DNA from: Oscillospiraceae bacterium
GTDB taxonomy: Bacteria; Bacillota; Clostridia; Oscillospirales; Ruminococcaceae
DNA: 49,339 nt
Direction: 5' to 3'
NCBI GenBank assembly: GCA_017462785.1
Contig: JAFTQJ010000027.1
Span: 1 to 49,339 of the forward strand
The notes below the pieces were generated by a model that was not told the origin of the DNA, made no database searches, and worked only from the letters and a program-made list of their open reading frames with translations. The position numbers were made by a program, and so were the translations under genes. Shown in pieces: positions 1 through 7,677 of this stretch (positions within the stretch are counted from its first letter, which is position 1; each line of letters opens with the position of its first letter).

Positions 1-14
1 ACTGCGGTGAGCGA

Positions 15-117
15 CAAGGGGCTTCGCCCCTTGACCCCACGACCTTTTTGAAAAAAGGTCGATCAAAAACTTTTGTCCCTGCCTTCGGCTTCAAAAGAGT
101 GGTTTTTCGACAGACTG
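15..117 (-). repeat. Modular triloop-hairpin repeat, copy 1
   Basis: Read on the minus strand this element begins with a 17-bp head, CAGTCTGTCGAAAAACC (plus 101-117), which is identical in the copies at 44552-44568 and 49225-49241. Behind the head come a hairpin at 70-97 (CTTTTG arm, inner GCC-TTC-GGC), a 10-bp stem at 40-61 (GACCTTTTT with a 2-nt loop) and an 8-bp stem with a TTC triloop at 15-33. Only the head is shared with the other two copies; the hairpins differ in sequence but share the C(GAA)G triloop design on this strand. There is no ORF inside. The head directly abuts the hairpin that follows fba. It probably belongs to a dispersed non-coding repeat family; mobility is inference. 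Confidence 0.6.
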
Positions 118-145
118 AGACCGCCGTACCGAAGTACAGCGGTCT
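118..145 (-). terminator. Hairpin downstream of fba
   Basis: Arms AGACCGC (118-124) and GCGGTCT (139-145) pair, with an inner GTAC/GTAC helix and a CGAA loop. It lies 20 bp after the fba stop on the minus strand and is followed there by the 17-bp repeat head rather than by a clean T-run, so termination is plausible but not canonical. Confidence 0.5.
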
Positions 146-164
146 TTGCTGATTCAAGCTAAAA

Positions 165-1028
165 TCAAGCCTTGCCAACAGAGCCGAACAGCTCCATCTT
201 TTCCTTAACAGTAGCCTTGATTGCCTCGAAGCCGGGAGCCAGAAGCTTTCTGGGGTCGAAGCCCTTGCCCTGCTGATCCTTGCCAGCCTCGATGTATGCT
301 CTTGTAGCTTCCTGGAATGCCAGCTGGCACTCTGTGTTTACGTTGATCTTTGCAACGCCCAGAGAGATTGCCTTCTTGATCATGTCAGCAGGAATGCCTG
401 TACCGCCGTGCAGTACCAGAGGCATGTCTCCTACCTTCTCCTTGATGGCAGCCAGAGTTTCGAAGGACAGACCTTCCCAGTTCTCCGGATACTTGCCGTG
501 GATGTTGCCGATACCAGCAGCCAGCATGGTTACGCCCAGATCTGCAACAGCCTTGCACTCGTCGGGATCTGCACACTCGCCCTTACCGATTACGCCATCC
601 TCTTCACCGCCGATGGAGCCAACCTCTGCTTCCAGAGAAAGACCCAGAACCTCACATGCATTCACCAGAGCTGTGGTCTTTGCGATGTTCTCCTCGATCG
701 GATAGTGGGAACCGTCAAACATTACGGAAGAGAAACCTGCGTTGATGCAAGCCTTTGCACCCTCGAAAGAGCCGTGGTCAAGATGCAGAGCAACCGGAAC
801 TGTGATACCCAGCTCTTCGATCATGCCCTCTACCATGCCCACTACGGTCTTGTAGCCGCACATGTACTTGCCGGCACCCTCGGATACACCGAGAATTACG
901 GGGGAGTTCAGCTCCTGTGCTGTCAGCAGGATTGCCTTTGTCCATTCGAGATTGTTAATGTTGAACTGGCCTACTGCATACTTGCCGTCACGAGCCTTGT
1001 TCAGCATGTCCTTAGCGGAAACTAACAT
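165..1028 (-). CDS. fba: Class II fructose-bisphosphate aldolase
   Basis: Cytosolic zinc-dependent aldolase that interconverts fructose-1,6-bisphosphate with dihydroxyacetone phosphate and glyceraldehyde-3-phosphate in glycolysis and gluconeogenesis. The 287-residue product has the usual length for a short class II enzyme. Visible motifs: HLDHG at residues 82-86 (catalytic Asp84, zinc ligand His85), GIGNIHGKY around His177, LHGGTG with His207, and INVNT at about 228-232 for phosphate binding. The start has a good ribosome site (AGGAGG about 10 bases upstream) and a near-consensus promoter further upstream. It is monocistronic, diverging from the DUF975 cluster. A related tagatose-bisphosphate aldolase is possible by motif alone, but the genomic setting shows no tagatose pathway. 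Confidence 0.95.
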   Translation of the reverse strand: MLVSAKDMLNKARDGKYAVGQFNINNLEWTKAILLTAQELNSPVILGVSEGAGKYMCGYKTVVGMVEGMIEELGITVPVALHLDHGSFEGAKACINAGFSSVMFDGSHYPIEENIAKTTALVNACEVLGLSLEAEVGSIGGEEDGVIGKGECADPDECKAVADLGVTMLAAGIGNIHGKYPENWEGLSFETLAAIKEKVGDMPLVLHGGTGIPADMIKKAISLGVAKINVNTECQLAFQEATRAYIEAGKDQQGKGFDPRKLLAPGFEAIKATVKEKMELFGSVGKA

Positions 1029-1080
1029 ATATTCGTCCTCCTAAATTTTACTGCGGGAGCATTGCTGCCCCATCGTTATT

Positions 1081-1109
1081 ATTATAACAAATCTGCAAAA
1101 AAAAAGCAA
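1081..1109 (-). promoter_or_regulatory. Predicted fba promoter
   Basis: On the minus strand a TTGCTT box (plus 1104-1109) and a perfect TATAAT (plus 1081-1086) are separated by exactly 17 bases. The spacer contains a run of seven T. It lies about 50 bases upstream of the fba start. Confidence 0.7.
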
Positions 1110-1228
1110 GCATTTCCAAAAATTTTCTCTCAGTTCTTCGTTTTTTTCTTTTTCGCACAAAAATATACAAAAAAAGAGTCAGTTTTATTTCCCGTTTCGT
1201 GCATGATGTGGAATCTCGTTGGAAACCA

Positions 1229-1257
1229 TTGACTTTTTAGTAAATCTGATTTACAAT
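1229..1257 (+). promoter_or_regulatory. Predicted promoter of the DUF975 cluster
   Basis: TTGACT (1229-1234), 17-base spacer, TACAAT (1252-1257). The box lies downstream of the upstream in-frame ATG at 1219, which supports the shorter start at 1315 for the first DUF975 gene. Confidence 0.75.
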
Positions 1258-1314
1258 AGTAATATCAGCAGTGCAGGACACTGCAAAAAAATCAACCATA
1301 GGGGGACACAGATC

Positions 1315-2127
1315 ATGTGGACACGAAGCTTATTGAAACAGAATGCGTGGAATTCGCTGAAAGAAAAGGGATATTACTGGAATGCGTTTCTGGTTTGCCT
1401 GCTGACGGGATTATTTGTTGACGGAAGCGGAGGCGGCGTTTCCTCTTCATCCTCAGTGAATTTCCAGAACGAGTTTCCCACCGGAGAGATGACGGAAGAG
1501 GAACATGCAATCATTATTGGTGCGATCATCACATTTATTGTGGTCTTTGTGATCGCACTGGCAATCGCCTTTGTCATTTCAGCATTCGTCGGCGGTCCGA
1601 TGGAGGCAGGCAGAGCAAACTTCTTCATTAAGGCAAGAGAGGGCGACACTTCTCTGATGCATATGTTTGACAATTTCGGCAGCGGCAAGTACATGCCCAC
1701 TGTCAAGACCATGTTTGCACGTTTTCTTTATACATTCCTGTGGTCACTGCTCTTTGTGATTCCGGGCATCATCAAAACTTATGAATACCACCTCATTCCC
1801 TACCTGATGGCAGAGAACCCGAATCTCCCGAAGGAGCGTGCGTTTGAGATCTCCAGACGTGCAATGGACGGTGAGAAGTGGAAACTGTTCGTATTGCAGC
1901 TTTCTTTCATCGGCTGGTACCTGCTGGGTGCACTGGTCTGCTGCGGCAGCGTCTTTGTTTCACCCTATGAGCAGGCAACGATGGCAGAATTCTATGCATG
2001 CATGAGAGCAAAGATCATCGCTCAGGGCATCTCCACAGAGGAAGAGCTGACGGGCGGTATGAACGGTTTCGGCGGCGGCATGATCTCCGGTCAGATCACA
2101 TCCGCACAGAATCCCTATGATATGTGA
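1315..2127 (+). CDS. DUF975 family membrane protein, copy 1
   Basis: Integral membrane protein of 270 residues in the DUF975 family, whose biochemical role is unknown. The start was set at 1315 because all three paralogues here begin with MWT..LLKQNAWNSLK-like sequence, a G-rich ribosome site precedes it, and the promoter lies inside the longer reading. Several hydrophobic segments are visible: near the N-terminus (TGLFVDG region), a long one around IIIGAIITFIVVFVIALAIA, one at LYTFLWSLLFVIPGIIKTYEY, and one at SFIGWYLLGALVCC. The conserved block PYLMAENPNL with a following 'AFEISRRAMDGEKW' is the family hallmark. First of three adjacent copies; the C-terminus ends in a polar EEELTGG...NPYDM tail shared with copy 2. 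Confidence 0.85.
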   Translation: MWTRSLLKQNAWNSLKEKGYYWNAFLVCLLTGLFVDGSGGGVSSSSSVNFQNEFPTGEMTEEEHAIIIGAIITFIVVFVIALAIAFVISAFVGGPMEAGRANFFIKAREGDTSLMHMFDNFGSGKYMPTVKTMFARFLYTFLWSLLFVIPGIIKTYEYHLIPYLMAENPNLPKERAFEISRRAMDGEKWKLFVLQLSFIGWYLLGALVCCGSVFVSPYEQATMAEFYACMRAKIIAQGISTEEELTGGMNGFGGGMISGQITSAQNPYDM

Positions 2128-2146
2128 TCGGGGGACTGACGAAGCT

Positions 2147-2932
2147 ATGTGGACGAGAAAAGAACTGAAGCAGAACGCATGGAATTCCCTGAAGCCGCAT
2201 TACTGGGCGGCTTTGGGCGTGTCCTTGCTCGCCGGTCTGCTGGGCGGCACCCAAGCAAGCGGTAAGCTGGATTTTTCGGAAATTCCGAGTGCATATGAGA
2301 ATCTTGTGACGATGTACATGCAGGAGGGCGGCGTGGAGTCCGAAGCCTATGCAGCAGCTCTGGTGACGCTTGGCATCATCCTGCTGATCGCTGTCCCGAT
2401 CGGGCTTGTGCTCTATGCATTTTTAAGCGGCCCTGTCAATGTGGGCTACTGCAAATTCTTCATGCAGGCAAGGGAGAACGATGTGCAGATTTCCCATCTC
2501 TTCTCTGCATTTACCGGCGGCAGGTACATGAATATCGTCAAGGTCATGTTCCTTCGCTGCCTCTACACCTCGCTCTGGTCTTTGCTGTTTGTGATTCCGG
2601 GCATCGTCAAGGGCTATGAGTACTACCTCATCCCCTACCTGCTGGCGGAGAATCCGAATCTCCCGAAGGATCGTGCATTTGCGATTTCCAAACAGGCGAT
2701 GAACGGCGAGAAGTGGAATGTTTTTGTGCTGGAGCTTTCGTTCATCGGCTGGTATCTGCTGGGTCTGCTGGCTTGCTGTGTCGGCATGTTTGCCGTTGTA
2801 CCTTATGAGAAGGCAACCTATACGGAATTCTATGCATGCATGAGAGCGAAGATCGTTGCACAGGGCATTGCCGCTGAGGAAGAGCTGACGGGCGGCGTGA
2901 TCTCCGCAGCACAGAATCCGTATGATATGTAA
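2147..2932 (+). CDS. DUF975 family membrane protein, copy 2
   Basis: Paralogue of the preceding gene, 261 residues. The start at 2147 is chosen by alignment with the MWTRKELKQNAWNSLK N-terminus; an ATG at 2117 overlapping the previous gene is rejected. The gap to copy 1 is only 19 bases, so the two are cotranscribed. The family block (LIPYLLAENPNLPKDRAF, then MNGEKW) and the hydrophobic SFIGWYLLGLLACC segment are retained, and the C-terminal EEELTGG and AQNPYDM tail is nearly identical to copy 1, consistent with a local duplication. The N-terminal loop between the first two membrane segments is different in each copy and is where the paralogues have diverged most. Confidence 0.85.
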   Translation: MWTRKELKQNAWNSLKPHYWAALGVSLLAGLLGGTQASGKLDFSEIPSAYENLVTMYMQEGGVESEAYAAALVTLGIILLIAVPIGLVLYAFLSGPVNVGYCKFFMQARENDVQISHLFSAFTGGRYMNIVKVMFLRCLYTSLWSLLFVIPGIVKGYEYYLIPYLLAENPNLPKDRAFAISKQAMNGEKWNVFVLELSFIGWYLLGLLACCVGMFAVVPYEKATYTEFYACMRAKIVAQGIAAEEELTGGVISAAQNPYDM

Positions 2933-2949
2933 CAGGAGGAAATCAATTT

Positions 2950-3699
2950 ATGTGGACAATTGGTTTATTGAAGCAAAATGCATGGAATTCTCTGAAAGGC
3001 TACTACTGGACAGCATTTCTGGTATGTCTGCTGAGCAGTCTGATCATGAGCATGGTGGGCGGCGGAACGGGCATGCTCCATACGCCGACGATCGGTATGT
3101 TCATGGATGGCGGCACTTCTGGTGATGCAGGTGCAGCACTGGCGATCGGTGCACTCATCGTTGTCTATCTGCTGATCTTTGCTGCGGCTCTTGCGTTGGG
3201 CTTTGCAACTTCTGCATTTCTGGGCAATCCGATCTTTGTGGGACAGTGTTCCTTCTTCCGTAAGGCAAGACAGGGCGACGTGGACTTTGTACACATGTTC
3301 GAGGGCTTCGGCGGCAACTACATGAACACCGTGAAGGTGATGTTCCTGCGGATGCTCTACACGTTCCTTTGGTCGCTGCTGTTCCTCATTCCTGGCATCA
3401 TCAAGGGGCTGGAATACACGATCATCCCCTATCTGATGACGGAGAATCCGAATCTTTCCGCAGATCGTGCATTTGAGATCTCACGCCGCACCATGAACGG
3501 CGAGAAGGGCAAATGCTTCCTGTTCCAGCTTTCTTTCATCGGCTGGTTCCTGCTCGGTACGCTTGCCTGCGGTGTGGGTGTGTTTTTTGTAATGCCGTAC
3601 TATGAGGCAGCAATGGCAGAATTCTATGCCTGCATGAGAGCAAAGGCAATTGCACAGGGGATTACCACGGAAGAGGAGCTTTCCGGAGGGATTGCGTAA
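2950..3699 (+). CDS. DUF975 family membrane protein, copy 3
   Basis: Third paralogue, 249 residues, preceded by a strong AGGAGG ribosome site at 2935-2940 and starting MWTIGLLKQNAWNSLK. It carries the same membrane topology and the family block (IIPYLMTENPNLSADRAF, MNGEKG). Its first extracytoplasmic loop is rich in Gly, Met and Thr, and it lacks the NPYDM tail of copies 1 and 2, ending shortly after EEELSGG. It is the last gene of the cluster, followed 17 bases later by a strong hairpin. Function unknown; different heteromeric partners or dosage are only guesses. Confidence 0.85.
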   Translation: MWTIGLLKQNAWNSLKGYYWTAFLVCLLSSLIMSMVGGGTGMLHTPTIGMFMDGGTSGDAGAALAIGALIVVYLLIFAAALALGFATSAFLGNPIFVGQCSFFRKARQGDVDFVHMFEGFGGNYMNTVKVMFLRMLYTFLWSLLFLIPGIIKGLEYTIIPYLMTENPNLSADRAFEISRRTMNGEKGKCFLFQLSFIGWFLLGTLACGVGVFFVMPYYEAAMAEFYACMRAKAIAQGITTEEELSGGIA

Positions 3700-3716
3700 A
3701 ACTGAACAGAGCTAAG

Positions 3717-3745
3717 AAGCGTCCGCTGACTGCGGACGCTTTTCT
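3717..3745. terminator. Bidirectional terminator, DUF975 cluster / anti-sigma gene
   Basis: A 10-bp perfect stem AAGCGTCCGC (3717-3726) / GCGGACGCTT (3732-3741) with loop TGACT and a following TTCT lies between two convergent genes. Confidence 0.85.
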
Positions 3746-3752
3746 GATCCAA

Positions 3753-4787
3753 TTACTTCGCCAGTTCCTCCCGAACCGCATTCATATCGATCCGGATCTC
3801 CTTGGCATACACGATATTGCCCTGTGCATCCTGCACATTCTTGTCAAAGAATACCGCTGTCACCGTGTCGCCCATGATAGGAACGATGCAGCCAATTTCA
3901 AAGCCGTCGGCATAATCGGGATACGCACGCACCTTGACAGGTGCAAGCTCTGTGCGGTTTTCATCAATGAGCCATGCACCGCTTCCGTTGGGATCGTCAA
4001 AGCCAACGATCATCATGGCAGGCGAGATCTCATAGAACCGCACGGAATAGCCGTCCTCCGTGATCGTATAGGTCTGCTTGCTGCGAAGGGAAAGGTCGGG
4101 GGTGATGTCAGCGGAAAGACTGCCGCTGCCGAGCGGTACGGGCTTCTTGTCCATGTAATCCGTCTTTGCCGCACTGTCCGCAAAGGTCACGGATGCAGTG
4201 CCGCCCACGGTGATCTCCTCGAATGCGACCAGTTCGATCGTGCCGGAAAAATCATTTTCGGTCTGTTCGTCCAGCGTCAGACTGCCGCGCAGAAGTGCAA
4301 GTCCCTCCGTTCCGGCATTGTAGCTGTAAACCGTATCACCGAGCGTGATCGTCAGATCTTCAAGGGAAATGAGCCGCTTGCCCTCGGGGTTGCCGTCCTT
4401 CAGGCTGCCGCTGATGCCGATCATGGTCGTGATGCCGTCACAGTACACGCTCCCGACCGAAAGCTCCATGCCCTGTGCCGATGCCGAGCCGTCCGCATTC
4501 TGTGCGTGTGTGCCGATGGCTTCATAATCATACTGCACAGCCTGCTTATCCAGCGGACGCTGGAGGAAAGCGGCAGCGGCAGTTCCGCAGCAGGCAGCGG
4601 CACACACAGCGGCAGCAAGGGTGACGGTGATCTTGGTTCTGTGCTTCTTCATTGTGATCTTCTTGTTCTCGTTTCTGAATCGTTCCATAATATTGCTGAC
4701 CTCCTCATTGTTCAGCGGTTCTGCGTTCGGGCATTCGGTATGTTCTGCGATCTGATTCATCAGCTCTGCAAATTTCTGTTCCATCAT
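3753..4787 (-). CDS. Membrane-anchored anti-sigma-like protein, DUF4179 type
   Basis: Product of 344 residues with a short cytoplasmic N-terminal helix region (1-50), one membrane segment at about 52-74 (TVTLAAAVCAAACCG) and a large extracytoplasmic part. That layout and its position directly after an ECF sigma factor fit a membrane anti-sigma factor of the DUF4179 group, which would hold the sigma factor at the membrane until a signal releases it. The start codon overlaps the sigma stop (ATGA, 4784-4787), indicating translational coupling; a second ATG at 4784 has the better spacing to the GGAGG box and may be the real start. No complete HxxxCxxC zinc anti-sigma motif is visible. The signal sensed is unknown. 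Confidence 0.75.
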   Translation of the reverse strand: MMEQKFAELMNQIAEHTECPNAEPLNNEEVSNIMERFRNENKKITMKKHRTKITVTLAAAVCAAACCGTAAAAFLQRPLDKQAVQYDYEAIGTHAQNADGSASAQGMELSVGSVYCDGITTMIGISGSLKDGNPEGKRLISLEDLTITLGDTVYSYNAGTEGLALLRGSLTLDEQTENDFSGTIELVAFEEITVGGTASVTFADSAAKTDYMDKKPVPLGSGSLSADITPDLSLRSKQTYTITEDGYSVRFYEISPAMMIVGFDDPNGSGAWLIDENRTELAPVKVRAYPDYADGFEIGCIVPIMGDTVTAVFFDKNVQDAQGNIVYAKEIRIDMNAVREELAK

Positions 4788-5332
4788 GATTCCTCCTTCC
4801 GGAAATAGCCGGGATTATTGTGCATGATTTTCTTTTTTCCTCTGGAAATGCGGTTGTACACGACCGACCGGTCTTTTCCCATTGACCTCGCCGCTTCTTC
4901 AGGCGACTGCCCCAGCCAGAAAATTCTGGTGAACAAGAGCTTGTCCTCGTCACTCAGACAGGCGGTCAGCTCTGCAAAGAAGCTGTTGAAATTGCTGTCC
5001 GCTGTGAGCTGTGCGGTGTCCTCGATCTGCATTTCCGTGATGTCCACGGTCGGTTCGATCCGTTCGAGCTGCCGCAGGCGGTTGAGTGCCGTGTATTTTG
5101 CGATCGTCGCAGCCCATGCCTCAAAGGGATGTGCTTCGTCATAGCTGCCGATATGCTCCCAGATCTTCATGATGCTGTCATACAGACATTCCTCCGCATC
5201 CTCCGGATGGGCATAGAGGATGCGCCGGATGACGGCTTTCATCATGCCGCCGTAGGTACGCACCATAAATTCCAGTGCGTCTTCGTTTCTTTGCCGGAGC
5301 AGCCCGACAAAATTCTGTTCTGTGATATTCAA
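4784..5332 (-). CDS. ECF-type RNA polymerase sigma factor
   Basis: A 182-residue sigma-70 family factor of the extracytoplasmic-function type. Region 2 spans about residues 8-80 (DALEFMVRTYGGMM, then DAEECLYDSIMKIW and FEAWAATIAKYTALNRLR) and region 4 about 120-175 (FFAELTACLSDEDKLLF, then SPEEAARSMGKDRSVVYNRISRG). It lacks region 3 as expected. The start is a TTG at 5332: there is no ATG before residue 23, the GGAGG box seven bases upstream fits the TTG, and region 2 needs the upstream residues. It is cotranscribed with its probable anti-sigma partner through an ATGA overlap. It probably directs its own transcription, but no convincing ECF promoter pair was found in the 130 bases upstream. 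Confidence 0.9.
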   Translation of the reverse strand: MNITEQNFVGLLRQRNEDALEFMVRTYGGMMKAVIRRILYAHPEDAEECLYDSIMKIWEHIGSYDEAHPFEAWAATIAKYTALNRLRQLERIEPTVDITEMQIEDTAQLTADSNFNSFFAELTACLSDEDKLLFTRIFWLGQSPEEAARSMGKDRSVVYNRISRGKKKIMHNNPGYFRKEES

Positions 5333-5384
5333 TGTTTTTCCTCCTGATGCTGTGTTGTATTGTCCCTACACTTACTACTACACG

Positions 5385-5423
5385 CCGGAACATGCAAATC
5401 TATCATGTTCCGGAAAATTTTTT
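5385..5423 (+). other. Strong hairpin upstream of the sigma gene
   Basis: CCGGAACATG (5385-5394) pairs with CATGTTCCGG (5404-5413) around a 9-base loop, followed on the plus strand by AAAATTTTTT. It resembles an intrinsic terminator in the plus direction, yet no plus-strand gene reads into it. It may insulate the sigma gene or act in the minus-strand transcript. Confidence 0.5.
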
Positions 5424-5457
5424 CAAAAAAATTGCGGCATGGGGAAAACATGCCGCA
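5424..5457 (-). terminator. Terminator of the lipoprotein gene
   Basis: On the minus strand TGCGGCATG and CATGCCGCA (plus 5433-5441 and 5449-5457) form a 9-bp stem followed by ATTTTTTTG, starting 9 bases after the lipoprotein stop codon. Confidence 0.85.
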
Positions 5458-5465
5458 TTGCCGTA

Positions 5466-6077
5466 TTATTCCGAGGCCGTTGTGTCCGTCGTTTCTGCTG
5501 TCGTTTCCGTCTGCACAGTTTCCGCTGTATCTGCGGATGTTCCGCTGTTTTCCGCACTGCCGTTCTCGATGAAGCTGTCAAATGTGATCGTCAGACCGTA
5601 GCACGGCAGGGAGAATTCCACAGGGATTCCCTCCTTGTTGAAAGTCAGGGAATAGCTGCCCTCGTCGATCTCACCCTCACAGATGATGCTGTTTTCCTCC
5701 TGTGTGCCGTTCAGCTCCGTTTCGGCTGCCATTTCGTCCACGATCTCCATCAGCTCGGCAAGCACTGTTTTCACAGCCTGTGCGGACTGCGGCACGGAGA
5801 ATTCCAGACCCTTGTAGGATGCGGTCACATCATTGTCGAGAAAATCAAGCTGCACACCGGAGAGAGCCGGCGGTTCGGTAAAGCTCACACTCCATGCGTC
5901 CGTGCCGCAGCGTGTGAGCACTGCCTTGGTTTCGCTGTCCTCCATAGACATGGTCACTTCAGCGGTAAAGGCTCCGTTCATGCGGTTGCTGACGTTGCTG
6001 GCGGTCTGTGTTCCTGCACATCCGGCAGCGGAGAGCATCACTCCGCAAAGACAGAGAATTGTCAGAATACGTTTCAT
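5466..6077 (-). CDS. Secreted lipoprotein, unrecognised family
   Basis: A 203-residue exported lipoprotein. The N-terminus has a short basic start (MKR), a hydrophobic core and the lipobox LSAAGC, placing the lipid-modified cysteine at residue 20. The mature part is acidic, contains alternating beta-like segments (AFTAEVTMSM, SYSLTFNKEGIPVEFSLP, GLTITFDSF) and ends in a Thr/Glu/Ala-rich low-complexity tail from about residue 172. The beta pattern recalls LolA/LppX/GerS-like lipoprotein folds, but no family is recognised with certainty. The ribosome site GAGGTG is six bases upstream. It stands alone between the sigma gene and the NAD(P)HX repair gene, on the same strand as both. Confidence 0.75.
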   Translation of the reverse strand: MKRILTILCLCGVMLSAAGCAGTQTASNVSNRMNGAFTAEVTMSMEDSETKAVLTRCGTDAWSVSFTEPPALSGVQLDFLDNDVTASYKGLEFSVPQSAQAVKTVLAELMEIVDEMAAETELNGTQEENSIICEGEIDEGSYSLTFNKEGIPVEFSLPCYGLTITFDSFIENGSAENSGTSADTAETVQTETTAETTDTTASE

Positions 6078-6141
6078 GGTATCACCTCAAATGTATGATT
6101 GGGTTATACATCCGGTTTCTTACGCATTCCATAGTATTCTA

Positions 6142-7629
6142 TCACATCACGTCCTGTAAATTGCAGATCAGATCCTGCGGCAGCATATAGTGCTCCGGCA
6201 GATGCTCTGCGGCGGCATCTCCGGCACTTGCATGGAGGTACACCGCTGCACAGGCGGACTCAAACAGCTCCATTCCCTGTGCTGCAAGGGAGGCGGTCAT
6301 GCCGGCGAGCACATCGCCGCTTCCGGCTCTCGCCATGCCTGCGTTTCCCTTGGTGCACACCGCTGTGCGGATGCCGTCCGTGATGATCGTGCCGGCTCCC
6401 TTGAGGGCGACAACGGCTCCCGTTTTTTCGGCAAGGAGCTTTGCGGCTGCCGGTCTGTCCGACTGCACCTCTGCTGCAGTCATGCCGAGCAGCCTTGCTG
6501 CTTCCGCAGGATGGGGTGTGAGAATGGTTCGTCCCCTTGGTATGCATTCTATGCAGCTGCACACCGCATTCAGACCATCCCCATCGAGAATGACGGGACA
6601 GCGGCTTTCGGAAAGGAGGAATTTTGTCAGATCGGCGGTGTTTTCGGTCATGCCCATACCGCAGCCGATCAGGAGGGCGGTCTTATCCGTGAGGGCGTGA
6701 CGCAGGAGAGCGTGGTTTTCCGCATTCCGGAAGAAACCCTCCTCATCCGTTTGCAGCGGCAGGCACATGCATTCCGGCACACGGACTGCAATGGTCTGCA
6801 ATGCGGCTTCTGCGGAGGCAACAGTTGCAAGTCCTGCACCGCTTCGCATGGCGGCTTGTGAAGCAAGCACGCACGCCCCACGCATCCGGACACTGCCGGC
6901 TGCAATGAGCAGATGCCCACGCCTGTTTTTATGGGTATCGGGGGCAAGCTCCGGCAAATGAACACGATCCCCCTCCAGCAGAAGGGCGGCAGGGGGATCC
7001 AGCTTTGCAGGGGCATCCGCCGGAATGCCGATGTCCATGCAGAGGATCTCACCGCAGTGGGCACGCAGGGGGTACTGGGTCATGCCGAGCTTGACTGCAC
7101 CAAAGGTCACGGATGCATCCGCATGGGCAGTGAAACGGCTGACACTTCCGGTGGAGGCATTGCCGCCGCTGGGAATATCACAGGCAATGAGCTTTGCCCC
7201 CTCGGGGATGCGGAGCAGCTCATCCGTTCCCTCCGGCAGTTCCCCACGAAAACCCGTGCCGAACAGACCATCCACAATGACATCCGCATGCTGACGGAAG
7301 CTGCCCGATGCAGGCACGACCGGAACGCCTGCCAGCTGCACGGCTCGTTCAGCGGCATTGCGTGAAATTTCTGTTTTCGGGGCACCGAAGGGAGCAGTCA
7401 CCTGCACCTCCCATCCGGCAAGGGCGAGGTGGTAGGCGGCAACATAGCAGTCACCGCCGTTGTTTCCGGTTCCTGCAAGGAATTCGGCTCTTCTGCCCTC
7501 CGGCACGAGCTGCCGGATGCATGCGGCAAGGCTGTAGCCTGCCCGTTCCATCATCCGTGCATAGGAAATACCGGCGGCATCCGTGAGCTGTTCGAGCTGC
7601 TGCATCTGTTTGGGTGTGACAAGTAGCAT
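6142..7629 (-). CDS. nnr: Bifunctional NAD(P)H-hydrate epimerase / ADP-dependent dehydratase
   Basis: Metabolite-repair enzyme of 495 residues that epimerises and dehydrates the damaged cofactors NADHX and NADPHX. The N-terminal YjeF_N epimerase domain (about 1-210) shows GTGNNGGD at 53-60 and DGLFGTGFRGE. The C-terminal ribokinase-like dehydratase domain (about 225-490) shows GCGMGM, ILDGDGLNAV, LTPHPAEAARLLG and AGSGDVLAG at 435-443, where Asp439 is the expected catalytic base. Length and order match the standard fused protein. A GGAGG ribosome site lies eight bases before the ATG. A hairpin separates it from the upstream same-strand gene, so it probably has its own transcript. Confidence 0.95.
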   Translation of the reverse strand: MLLVTPKQMQQLEQLTDAAGISYARMMERAGYSLAACIRQLVPEGRRAEFLAGTGNNGGDCYVAAYHLALAGWEVQVTAPFGAPKTEISRNAAERAVQLAGVPVVPASGSFRQHADVIVDGLFGTGFRGELPEGTDELLRIPEGAKLIACDIPSGGNASTGSVSRFTAHADASVTFGAVKLGMTQYPLRAHCGEILCMDIGIPADAPAKLDPPAALLLEGDRVHLPELAPDTHKNRRGHLLIAAGSVRMRGACVLASQAAMRSGAGLATVASAEAALQTIAVRVPECMCLPLQTDEEGFFRNAENHALLRHALTDKTALLIGCGMGMTENTADLTKFLLSESRCPVILDGDGLNAVCSCIECIPRGRTILTPHPAEAARLLGMTAAEVQSDRPAAAKLLAEKTGAVVALKGAGTIITDGIRTAVCTKGNAGMARAGSGDVLAGMTASLAAQGMELFESACAAVYLHASAGDAAAEHLPEHYMLPQDLICNLQDVM

Positions 7630-7645
7630 CAGTTTTCCTCCTGTT

Positions 7646-7671
7646 CCAAAAATCCCCGCCGGTGGGCGGGG
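7646..7671 (-). terminator. Terminator between the small membrane gene and nnr
   Basis: CCCCGCC (7654-7660) pairs with GGCGGGG (7665-7671) around GGTG; on the minus strand the stem is followed by ATTTTTGG. It begins 6 bases after the stop of the 7678-8202 gene. Confidence 0.8.
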
Positions 7672-7677
7672 GTGGGT

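Noticed and set aside
1219-1314. A longer start for the first DUF975 gene
   Set aside because: The -35/-10 boxes lie at 1229-1257, inside it, and the paralogues start at the MWT position.
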